A DNA stretch of 64,000 bases, from the NCBI GenBank assembly GCA_016191525.1, contig JACPOK010000016.1, forward strand, positions 248,001-312,000, given 5' to 3'. Position 1 is the first letter of the stretch. The number at the start of each line of letters is the position of its first letter. Below the pieces are notes generated by a model. It saw nothing but the letters and a program-made list of their open reading frames with translations. It had not been told where the DNA came from and made no database searches. The position numbers and the translations under genes were made by a program. The stretch comes from Burkholderiales bacterium (GTDB taxonomy: Bacteria > Pseudomonadota > Gammaproteobacteria > Burkholderiales > Burkholderiaceae_C). Positions 1 through 8,667 of the stretch are shown piece after piece.

Positions 1-2239
<2,239 letters not shown>

Positions 2240-2258
2240 GGCTGGCAATGGCTAAAAG

Positions 2259-2286
2259 AAAAGTGCGCTGCGGCGCGCTTTTTTTT
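2259..2286 (+). terminator. Intrinsic terminator after gap
   Basis: A GC-rich hairpin with arms GTGCGC and GCGCGC (one G-U pair) and loop TGCG is preceded by an A-run and followed by eight T residues, 20 bp after the gap stop codon. The A and T tracts also make it a plausible bidirectional terminator for the convergent gene on the minus strand. Confidence 0.85.
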
Positions 2287-2294
2287 CGACAAAC

Positions 2295-2318
2295 GTCCGC
2301 TTTGGATCGGTAGCAGAC
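2295..2318 (+). repeat. Dispersed palindrome family P, copy 1
   Basis: GTCCGCT...AGCAGAC form an imperfect 7-bp stem around a loop beginning TTGGATC. It shares the pattern (G)TCTGCTT-N7-AAGCAG(A)CAT with the copies near 3182, 4229 and 7172, all in the same orientation. In one frame these palindromes translate to FRPKA-type peptides, a tail often seen on annotated proteobacterial ORFs. This copy marks the left edge of the accessory island, directly after the gap terminator. Confidence 0.6.
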
Positions 2319-2351
2319 ATCCGGACGAGCCATACGCCATGGGTTTCGAAA

Positions 2352-3119
2352 TCACTTCAACTTCAACTGAAGTAACCGCGCCAGATCGGGGACGGATTGA
2401 TCGCGAAGAACGATTTCGATGCCGCCAAGCCACCTCACAGCCTCCTTTCGCACGCCCGCGCTACGTTGACGTTGACCACAAGCGGCGCGATCCGTCTTGG
2501 TGGTGAGGACCATGAGGTTGCTGCCCAGATTGGGGTGGACCATGTCACACAGGGCGTTATAGAGGAGGCGCGCACCTGGCGTCGTCTTTGTCAGCGCAGC
2601 CATGGCTTCACGCCCAATTTTCACTTGGGAAACAGTTCCCTCGGTTGGGCGGGCATTTCCGAGAAGCTCACTCTCCTTGCCATGGCCGCTGTCAAGTGCA
2701 TCCCATTGAAAGTTATTGCCGTGAGTAAATCTGTGCAGACGATCCGCCGCCGGGCGCAAGGTTGCTTCCGAAACTAAGCGCCGCGACCAAGCATCAGCCA
2801 ACTTTCCGAATGACTCGTCAAGCAACAGGTGGTGGAGGACTGCTGAATTTTCGAGCACGGCGCGCATGCAGTGCGCTTGAATCCCATATCGGCGTTCGCG
2901 AAAATTTGCGACAGCACCGCAAGAGAATTCAAGAAGCTTTTCAGCCCATATAGTTGACGCGAAGTCAACGTAACGATTGAACATCTCAATCGTAGAACCT
3001 TTGTAGGGCAGCGGTACAACCGACGCTGTGAAGCTCGCGAGAGCCTCAGTTACGCGATTCATTCGTTCGATTACTGCATCCTCGCTGAAGGCTGCATCGA
3101 GTCGCGAGCGTTCATCCAT
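2352..3119 (-). CDS. Hypothetical protein, accessory island (255 aa)
   Basis: I do not recognise this 255-residue protein. It is soluble, with no signal peptide or obvious membrane segment, and largely helical in composition. A central segment around HCMRAVLENSAVLHHLL and a C-terminal YNALCDMVHPNLG recall DUF5677-like proteins with a conserved HP motif, but the match is weak. Its base composition is visibly less GC-rich than gap upstream, consistent with horizontal acquisition. It is convergent with gap, and dispersed palindromes flank it on both sides (2295 and 3182). The ATG start near 3119 was taken from the track; no strong ribosome binding site decides it. Confidence 0.7.
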   Translation of the reverse strand: MDERSRLDAAFSEDAVIERMNRVTEALASFTASVVPLPYKGSTIEMFNRYVDFASTIWAEKLLEFSCGAVANFRERRYGIQAHCMRAVLENSAVLHHLLLDESFGKLADAWSRRLVSEATLRPAADRLHRFTHGNNFQWDALDSGHGKESELLGNARPTEGTVSQVKIGREAMAALTKTTPGARLLYNALCDMVHPNLGSNLMVLTTKTDRAACGQRQRSAGVRKEAVRWLGGIEIVLRDQSVPDLARLLQLKLK

Positions 3120-3181
3120 GAGGGGAGTTTAGCCGCAGGATGTCTGAGGTCGTAGTGCTGGCGGATAGGCGATTCGACGGA

Positions 3182-3206
3182 GTCTGCTTCCGGCCAAAAG
3201 CAGCAA
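3182..3206 (+). repeat. Dispersed palindrome family P, copy 2
   Basis: CTGCTT and AAGCAG form a 6-bp perfect stem around the loop CCGGCCAA. It is the same element as at 2295, 4229 and 7172. It sits in the 126-bp gap between two unknown minus-strand genes of the island. Confidence 0.6.
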
Positions 3207-3245
3207 TCGCAGACGAGGGCGACGTGAGCGCGACGCGCTACGGAG

Positions 3246-4106
3246 CTACCCGTGAGTTGGACTCATACGCAGATACGCCCCGCAGCTATCCGCAAATGGA
3301 CATCTGTACCCCGCTTCGCTATCAAACCACGCGCGAGACTGGCAAGTCCCACTGTTGAATGTCACGGGCACTTCGAGCGGAATCTGTCTCATGTACGCTC
3401 GCCCATAGAAGATTCCACAAAGTTGATCAATGGTCGTGGGGCGGAGTCGCGAGTTCAGGAAATGAAACAAAACCCCGAGGAACGCATAAATGGCGTCGAT
3501 CAGCTCACCAATCTTCCGCATGACATCCTTGAAGACTAACGCTTTTCCATCTCGATTGATTCCCGAGTGCATATACGTGACGGTCTTGCTCTCTTGATCG
3601 ATCCAGCAGTTGCCGATGTCTGCGTGAGTGAGTTCGTCTCGAACGGCCAGGAGTTCCTCGTACCAGTCGGCTGCGCCGATAGCCTGGTTGAGTTCCCCGG
3701 GAAAATCTGCGCCGAGCTGGTTCTCCTTCACACGCCGAAAGAGCTTCCGGGTCGAGTCCGGCATCCCACGAACGTTCCGATAGATGGACACAAGAACCTT
3801 CCTTGTGCAATCGATCGACGAGTAGAGTTCCGTGAAGACTTCCTCAATCACCGCAGAAAACTCGCGTGCGTTTGACGCTGGCGTGTACCCCTTGACGCGA
3901 AGCTCCTCTTGATCCTGTGAGAGGTTCGTTTGCAGCTTCTGAGACAGTCGGTAGAGCGTCAGTGCCTTCTCAAAATGGTTGCGGACACCCGCCACGGCCT
4001 TCTTGGTGTCGGAGCTGAAGGAGTGCGTCCCCCCGGAAAAAAGACGAAAGAAGTCAACCTCGCCCCACTGCTCTGGCACAAAGGTCCTCACCGTAGCATT
4101 GATCAT
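3246..4106 (-). CDS. Hypothetical protein with a possible HEPN motif (286 aa)
   Basis: I do not recognise this soluble 286-residue protein as a named family. The middle (about residues 85-185) is predicted helical and contains RDELTH at residues 156-161. This fits the R-x4-H motif of HEPN ribonuclease domains found in toxins and abortive-infection proteins. One short motif is weak evidence. The C-terminus is cysteine-containing (SCGAYLRMS). It has the same orientation and low-GC character as the neighbouring island genes and lies between dispersed palindromes. A role in conflict or defence is inference from motif and company only. Confidence 0.65.
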   Translation of the reverse strand: MINATVRTFVPEQWGEVDFFRLFSGGTHSFSSDTKKAVAGVRNHFEKALTLYRLSQKLQTNLSQDQEELRVKGYTPASNAREFSAVIEEVFTELYSSIDCTRKVLVSIYRNVRGMPDSTRKLFRRVKENQLGADFPGELNQAIGAADWYEELLAVRDELTHADIGNCWIDQESKTVTYMHSGINRDGKALVFKDVMRKIGELIDAIYAFLGVLFHFLNSRLRPTTIDQLCGIFYGRAYMRQIPLEVPVTFNSGTCQSRAWFDSEAGYRCPFADSCGAYLRMSPTHG

Positions 4107-4228
4107 GCAAGCTCCTCGTAGGTAAGCGAGTCAGCATACAGCGGGCGAGCGACACGTGTGCCGAAGGGAGTTACCTGCCAAACGCGCGCGACGCGGGGGC
4201 AATGACGCCCCGCTTACCGGGGACAAAG

Positions 4229-4252
4229 GCTGGTTTGGGTCGGAAGCAGCCA
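4229..4252 (+). repeat. Dispersed palindrome family P, copy 3
   Basis: GGCTGGTT...AAGCAGCC form an 8-bp stem with one mismatch around GGGTCGG. It has the same orientation and loop pattern as copies at 2295, 3182 and 7172, and lies 18 bp upstream of the recombinase remnant. Confidence 0.55.
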
Positions 4253-4269
4253 TAGGGCACGGTGAGCGC

Positions 4270-4337
4270 TTCACGAGGAGCACACCATGTTCAAACAGTG
4301 CACTGGCGGAAACAAGGGTCGCCTGCTTGGCCCATGA
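4270..4337 (+). pseudogene. Decayed 5' end of a tyrosine recombinase gene
   Basis: The block CACGAGGAGCxCACCATG, including ribosome binding site and start, recurs almost exactly at 5611. The 16 codons that follow read MFKQCTGGNKGRLLGP and then stop, against MRKQRSAWNKGRLLGQ in the intact gene. Similarity ends there. It is therefore a truncated second copy of the recombinase gene start, about 1.3 kb upstream of the intact one. Together the two bracket the DUF3883-like gene in direct orientation. Confidence 0.7.
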
Positions 4338-4496
4338 TCTGCTGGGTGTGGGCGGGGGACGTTGGGCTGCTCGAACGACGACGGCCTTCCTTTATTAGCC
4401 GAGCACACTTGGACTTACATGGAGAGTTGAGGGCGCCGGGCGTCCTTTACTGAACACCCCCCGAGCCAGGCACCGGCGCGCCAGACGCCGAATGAG

Positions 4497-5429
4497 CTAC
4501 TCGGGATGGGGGTCGCACCTCCAGACCAGCGCGTCGAAGTCGAAGGCTTCCTCCATTTGAGCTGCTGTGTAGATCTGCAGATACGGGTCGGACAGGGCGT
4601 TCGTGACGATGGCCAGGCACCACGTGGGAAGTTTTGCCGAGCACCTGCGCTCGTTGCGGGTCAGGAAGAAGCCCTCGCGTGGACTCGCGGTCCCCTTGAC
4701 CTCGACGTGATACGACTCCCGCTCGCCGTTGAACACTTTGAGGTCGTACCCCAGATTTTGATGTCCGACGTCTTCAACTCGCAGGCCCCTGCGGCGGTAC
4801 TCGGCAGTCACAGTCTCAACCGCGGCGGCCTCCACGAGATCGCGGTGCTCCTGATCGGGGAACACCAACGTTGGCTCGGATGGAGCACTCTCCGGTGCTG
4901 GTTGCAGGTCGGCGATGTCGCTCTCGCTGGGTAGCCATCCGGGTTCACCACGCACCAGGACCAGGAGATCTCGCGCCTCATCGCAGATCGCGACATGCCA
5001 TTTGGCCTCGTCCTTGACGCGGAAGTCGACCTCTGAATCCGAGCCTGTCCTCCATCGCTCCGCTGAGGTCGCATTCACCTGCAGCACCGCCAGCGCCTCC
5101 TTCTTGTTGGCGTACATATCTCGCACGCACTCCATCCGGAAAGCTGCCCGAGGCGCCTGCAACCGGCCGAGTGGCTCTCCGTTTCCCTTGCTGTGCGTGA
5201 ACGACTCAACGTAGTACCACCTCCCGTTCTCGGGATGGACGCGGATTCCCTCGCACCAGACCGTCAGGAGGTAGGCTCCTCCAGTTAGGGCCCACGCCCA
5301 ATCCGACGCCTTATCCTTGGCGTCCAGCACGCCGGCACGCTCGATGATCTCAGTCTTCGTTCTCTTTGGCGTGTTGATACGGATGCCGTCGACATAGGCG
5401 AATACGGACGGGACGATTTCATGCTTCAT
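4497..5429 (-). CDS. DUF3883-like (PD-(D/E)XK nuclease-fold) protein, 310 aa
   Basis: The C-terminal third (about residues 215-290) resembles DUF3883. GYDLKVF with Asp229 is followed by HVEVKGTA with Glu243 and Lys245, then FFLTRNE and a hydrophobic strand. This D...ExK arrangement is the PD-(D/E)XK nuclease core, and DUF3883 is common in restriction and defence loci. The first 190 residues are unfamiliar; they may read or bind something, and an acidic proline-rich linker (about 176-190) separates the halves. Catalysis is inferred and has not been shown. It is divergent from the recombinase gene, and a recombinase remnant lies behind it. Confidence 0.7.
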   Translation of the reverse strand: MKHEIVPSVFAYVDGIRINTPKRTKTEIIERAGVLDAKDKASDWAWALTGGAYLLTVWCEGIRVHPENGRWYYVESFTHSKGNGEPLGRLQAPRAAFRMECVRDMYANKKEALAVLQVNATSAERWRTGSDSEVDFRVKDEAKWHVAICDEARDLLVLVRGEPGWLPSESDIADLQPAPESAPSEPTLVFPDQEHRDLVEAAAVETVTAEYRRRGLRVEDVGHQNLGYDLKVFNGERESYHVEVKGTASPREGFFLTRNERRCSAKLPTWCLAIVTNALSDPYLQIYTAAQMEEAFDFDALVWRCDPHPE

Positions 5430-5625
5430 GGGTGCGACCTTGTGTTTTGCTTGAGCAACCTAAACCGACACCGGTGCAGCGTGTCCAAGCGCGCCTGATG
5501 CTATCGTAGGCCGCACGTCCGGCGCGTGGCCGCGGGGGCCTGCGTCTCCCCGAGTAGAGCACCGGACCGTCTTTTATCTTAAGCGGTAGTAAAGCATGGT
5601 AGGCCCCTATCACGAGGAGCTCACC

Positions 5626-6231
5626 ATGCGCAAACAACGTTCGGCCTGGAACAAGGGTCGTCTGCTTGGTCAGAAGCCGCCGCTCAAGCCGAAGGAAATC
5701 TGGTCTCTCCGCATTCGACTACAAATTGCGGACAAAGCCCGTGACCTGGCGCTATTCAACTTGGCCATCGACAGCAAGCTACGGGGCTGCGACTTGGTCT
5801 CCCTGCGGGTCCGAGACGTTTACCAAGGCAGTGTGGTACCAAGCCGTGCGATCGTCATGCAACGCAAGACAAAGCGGCCAGTGCAGTTTGAGATCACTGA
5901 AGCAACGCGGGAATCGATCGCTGCTTGGGTAGCCCGCTGTGATCTTCGTTCCACCAGCTATCTGTTCCCGGGCCGAGGTGATGACCGCCACCTGTCTGTC
6001 CGCCAATACGGTCGGATCGTGAAGCACTGGGCGGGCTGCATCGGGCTAGATCAGAGCAGGTACGGAACGCACTCGCTCCGGCGCACGAAGGCGACGCTGA
6101 TCTACAAGCGCACCAAGAACATTCGCGCAATCCAGTTGCTCCTGGGTCACACGAAGCTGGAAAGCACTGTCAGGTATCTCGGTATCGAAGTGGACGACGC
6201 ACTTGAGATCTCGGAGCAGACGGAGATCTAA
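5626..6231 (+). CDS. Short tyrosine recombinase/integrase (201 aa)
   Basis: This is a site-specific recombinase containing only the catalytic domain. Box I arginine lies in SKLRGCDLVSLR, box II reads THSLRRTKA, and LLGHTKLESTVRYLG carries the last histidine region and the nucleophilic tyrosine. At 201 residues it lacks the N-terminal arm- and core-binding domains of phage integrases. I recall such stand-alone proteins as common on proteobacterial plasmids and islands, with unknown partners. The ATG at 5626 is preferred over the track start at 5596 because GAGGAG lies 6 bp upstream. A decayed copy of its start is at 4270. It probably mobilised or rearranged this island. Confidence 0.9.
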   Translation: MRKQRSAWNKGRLLGQKPPLKPKEIWSLRIRLQIADKARDLALFNLAIDSKLRGCDLVSLRVRDVYQGSVVPSRAIVMQRKTKRPVQFEITEATRESIAAWVARCDLRSTSYLFPGRGDDRHLSVRQYGRIVKHWAGCIGLDQSRYGTHSLRRTKATLIYKRTKNIRAIQLLLGHTKLESTVRYLGIEVDDALEISEQTEI

Positions 6232-6263
6232 GTTGGTTTCGACCTTGTACGGACACCCGCAGA

Positions 6264-7088
6264 TCAGTACTTATAGGCGGCTGGATCGAGCTCATCGATC
6301 ACTTCCTCGATCGTGGGATGTCCTGGGTCGGAGTTCAGGCGCACTATGAGGCACTTGTTGCGACTGAGCAAGTGTTTGTGCCAGACGAAGTCGACGTCCC
6401 CGAACGAAGGGTCCTCCGGGTCGATTACCTCGAACCGATACTCGTACTCTCTCGCGTGCCTCTGATACTTGCTCGAAACGATGCGGATTTTGACTGTGCG
6501 GCCATCAAAGATGACGGAGCCTCGCTGCGTCTTTCGATCAGACCACTTGCGCGTCGTCTGGCTGACGGAGAGGGGCTTGTTGAAGGGCATCGCTGCCGAC
6601 TTCTTGGCCAGCTTATCGGCCGCTTTGTTGTACATGCTCGATTTGTGCCCCTTCACCCACCGCACTTCGACACGAACAGAGCAGGCATTGACCTCTTTCC
6701 TCAATCGTTTCCAGAGATCAATGTTCTTCACTGGGCTGCCATTCACTCCGCGCCACCCTTTTTGAGGCCAGACTTTCATCGCCTTTACGAAGTTGTCTGT
6801 GACGTATTGGGAATCTGAGAACAGCAGGACTTTCTCGAACTTGCTCATTTCAGGAAAGACACGCTTGGCTTCCTGCAAGCCCTCGATACAGGCCTGAATC
6901 TCCATTTCGTCGATGGTCGCGCTCTGGAAGCCAGTCGGGGCGTGCTCACATGTCTGAGGATCTCCAGCTTCGTCAACCCACATTAGCACCACGCCAACAC
7001 CAGCCGCTCGCTTCTTGTTGGGGAAGGACGAGCCGTCCGTGTAGATGTTCAGCGCCGCTTCGTCGTGGATACCGCCCTGAGTGATCAC
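6264..7088 (-). CDS. RNase HI-like protein with C-terminal extension (274 aa)
   Basis: Residues about 12-165 form an RNase HI domain that would cut RNA in RNA:DNA hybrids. All four acidic positions are visible: Asp18 in IYTDGS, Glu63 in DEMEIQAC, Asp92 in FSDSQY and Asp158 in YNKAADKLAK. The WVKGHK segment of the family is also present. About 105 extra residues follow, with beta-rich stretches (KIRIVSSKYQ, YEYRFEVIDP) and no recognised domain. The GTG at 7088 follows GGAGGA at a short 3-bp spacing. The track start at 7145 would add 19 residues and lacks a ribosome binding site. It is convergent with the recombinase gene, 32 bp apart. Confidence 0.85.
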   Translation of the reverse strand: MITQGGIHDEAALNIYTDGSSFPNKKRAAGVGVVLMWVDEAGDPQTCEHAPTGFQSATIDEMEIQACIEGLQEAKRVFPEMSKFEKVLLFSDSQYVTDNFVKAMKVWPQKGWRGVNGSPVKNIDLWKRLRKEVNACSVRVEVRWVKGHKSSMYNKAADKLAKKSAAMPFNKPLSVSQTTRKWSDRKTQRGSVIFDGRTVKIRIVSSKYQRHAREYEYRFEVIDPEDPSFGDVDFVWHKHLLSRNKCLIVRLNSDPGHPTIEEVIDELDPAAYKY

Positions 7089-7171
7089 GAGTCCTCCGTG
7101 GAGCACCTTGGCTCTGTTGCAGCTTACTGCTGCCCTCCACTGCAATCAAGTACACCCCGGGCAACCGCTGG

Positions 7172-7195
7172 GCTGCTTTCGGCCAGAAGCAGTCA
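7172..7195 (+). repeat. Dispersed palindrome family P, copy 4
   Basis: CTGCTT and AAGCAG pair as a perfect 6-bp stem around TCGGCCAG, followed by TCATTCG. It is the same family and orientation as the copies at 2295, 3182 and 4229, and marks the right edge of the accessory island. Confidence 0.6.
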
Positions 7196-7418
7196 TTCGA
7201 GCGAACGGTGATTCGGCAAAACCATGGCATGCGCAGTTGGCGACACCTTTCCCGCCTGAATGGGTTGATGAGGGGCGGTCATCCTCACATTGGAGGAGGT
7301 GCGGACAAGCGCTGGCAGCTACATTCCCACGTGCTTCTACGCAACCGCCCCAACCTGAATCCACCGTCTTGCCGCAGCGCCCAAAGCCTATTCGCCAATC
7401 GTGTCTCGCCAATCCTCT

Positions 7419-7470
7419 CACGCACATTCCGCGCGGCTTCCGGGCCACTTTCGGCCTGCAGGCCGCATCC
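7419..7470 (+). repeat. Palindromic element E, copy 1
   Basis: The element starts ACGCACATTCC, continues GCGCGGCTTCCGGGCC and ends GGCCTGCAGGCCGC. Its architecture (CGCAC, a GC-rich arm ending GGGCC, a short T-rich loop, a second arm) matches the elements at 10958 and 54958. Its core also recurs in inverted orientation at 8591, on the other side of the GDPD-like gene. Confidence 0.5.
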
Positions 7471-7514
7471 AGCCTGCGTAGCGCCTTGCGAGCGCGCCTA
7501 ACCTCATCCGCCGT

Positions 7515-8405
7515 ATGACCCATCCATCGCACCGCTTTCGTCGCTACGCCTTGGCAGCGCTGCTGGCCGCAACCCTTTGCGGCGCAGCTTCGCCCAGCAT
7601 GGCCGACACGCCGGACGCTCAAGCCTGCGCAGATGCCTACGCGCGCGGCCCGAGCGCCGAGCCTTCGCGGCTGTTCTACGTCATGGCGCACAACCCCAAC
7701 CACGCCAAAGACGCGCTGGCCTACCTCAAGGCGGGCGCCAACGCGCTGGAGCCGGACCTGCGATTCGTCGATGGCGAGATCCGGGTGCACGACCAATTCG
7801 TCATCGCCGGCATGCGCTTTCGCTTCCCGGTTCATGATGGCCGAGGCCCCACCTTGCGTGAGTACCTGCGCGAACTGCGCGAGGGCATTGGCGCATCGGG
7901 GCGGCCCCCGGCGCTGATCGCGTGGGATTTAAAGCCGGACTTTGACTTCAAGTGGCTGCGCATCGCCGTCGAGACTGTGCGCGAAGAGTTTTTGACGGCC
8001 TATCCCAACGTCTCCATGCTCTACACCGTGGGCTCTCCCGACGGAATGGCAGCGCTGCAGCAACTGGCACCGCTCCTGCGCCCCGGCGAGGCCGTGGGCA
8101 TCGATGACGGAATGCCGCATGACGAGGCGCACACCAAATTCAATGCTCTGGGCGCGGCCTACACCTTTGCGCACCGCGCAGACATCGCTGAAGTTCAACG
8201 GGCCGTGGCTCTGCGCGACCGTGGCAACTCTTTCCGCCTGGTTTACGCCTGGACCATCAACGACCGCGACAAACTCAAGGCGCTGGTGGATGCGGGTGTC
8301 AATGGCGTGATCGTGGACATGCAATCCGTAGCCACGCTGTGCGGCTTGCTCGCGGGCCAGCCTGCGCGCCTGGCGCGGCCGGACGACCAGCCCTTCGCCA
8401 AATGA
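7515..8405 (+). CDS. Exported GDPD/phospholipase D-like phosphodiesterase (296 aa)
   Basis: This is a probable secreted phosphodiesterase acting on glycerophosphodiesters or phospholipid head groups. Residues 1-30 look like a signal peptide ending SMA. The mature TIM-barrel start FYVMAHNPNHAKDAL supplies His59, and ANALEPDLRF supplies Glu79 and Asp81, the metal ligands. A second catalytic histidine is His92 in RVHDQF. The AHN-N pattern rather than AHRG recalls the sphingomyelinase D/phospholipase D branch of the GDPD superfamily, so either assignment is possible. No clear ribosome binding site precedes the ATG. Palindromic element E lies on both sides in inverted orientation. Confidence 0.8.
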   Translation: MTHPSHRFRRYALAALLAATLCGAASPSMADTPDAQACADAYARGPSAEPSRLFYVMAHNPNHAKDALAYLKAGANALEPDLRFVDGEIRVHDQFVIAGMRFRFPVHDGRGPTLREYLRELREGIGASGRPPALIAWDLKPDFDFKWLRIAVETVREEFLTAYPNVSMLYTVGSPDGMAALQQLAPLLRPGEAVGIDDGMPHDEAHTKFNALGAAYTFAHRADIAEVQRAVALRDRGNSFRLVYAWTINDRDKLKALVDAGVNGVIVDMQSVATLCGLLAGQPARLARPDDQPFAK

Positions 8406-8590
8406 GGGATCAGCAAGGCGCTACTTTTTCGATTGCTGCCTGCGCTGGCTGGATACTCCCTGCAGCCGCTTCCCCTCTGCCGCATTGCTTGCGACCTTGG
8501 TGCGCAAGTAAGTCGAGTTGTTGGCGGCTCGGGGCCTTCGGCCCTTCGTATGAACGAAAGCGCCATAGGTCCGCGTGCCGCGCCCCTACT

Positions 8591-8624
8591 AGCCTGCAGG
8601 CCCGATCGGCCTGGAAGCCGCGCC
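8591..8624 (-). repeat. Palindromic element E core, inverted copy
   Basis: Read on the minus strand this gives GCGCGGCTTCCAGGCC and then CCTGCAGGC, matching the core of the element at 7419 nearly base for base. The two copies form inverted repeats about 1.1 kb apart around the GDPD-like gene. The rest of the 262-bp gap after that gene also holds a small GGGGCCTTCGGCCC hairpin near 8530. Confidence 0.5.
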
Positions 8625-8667
8625 AGCTGTGCCTTGCGGGCTGCCCGCCAATTGGTTTTTCACCCGA

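Larger units (their letters stand above)
4107..4496. other. Intergenic region holding palindrome copy 3 and a decayed recombinase start
   Basis: This 390-bp stretch has no intact gene. It holds one copy of the dispersed palindrome (4229-4252) and a short remnant matching the start region of the tyrosine recombinase gene at 5626 (4270-4337). The rest shows no recognisable signal. Confidence 0.6.
7089..7514. other. Intergenic region with palindrome copy 4 and element E copy 1
   Basis: This 426-bp stretch separates the island from the GDPD-like gene. It contains the fourth P-family palindrome (7172-7195) and a different palindromic element (7419-7470) whose core returns inverted at 8591. Otherwise I see no gene; the small ORFs on the track have no ribosome binding site or recognisable protein. 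Confidence 0.55.

Noticed and set aside
4229-4252. Rho-independent terminator at the P-family palindromes
   Set aside because: No T-run follows any of the four copies in either direction; they are better treated as dispersed repeats.
2295-7195. Integron cassette array with attC sites
   Set aside because: The palindromes lack paired RYYYAAC/GTTRRRY core sites at proper spacing, and the recombinase is a 201-aa catalytic-domain protein, not IntI.
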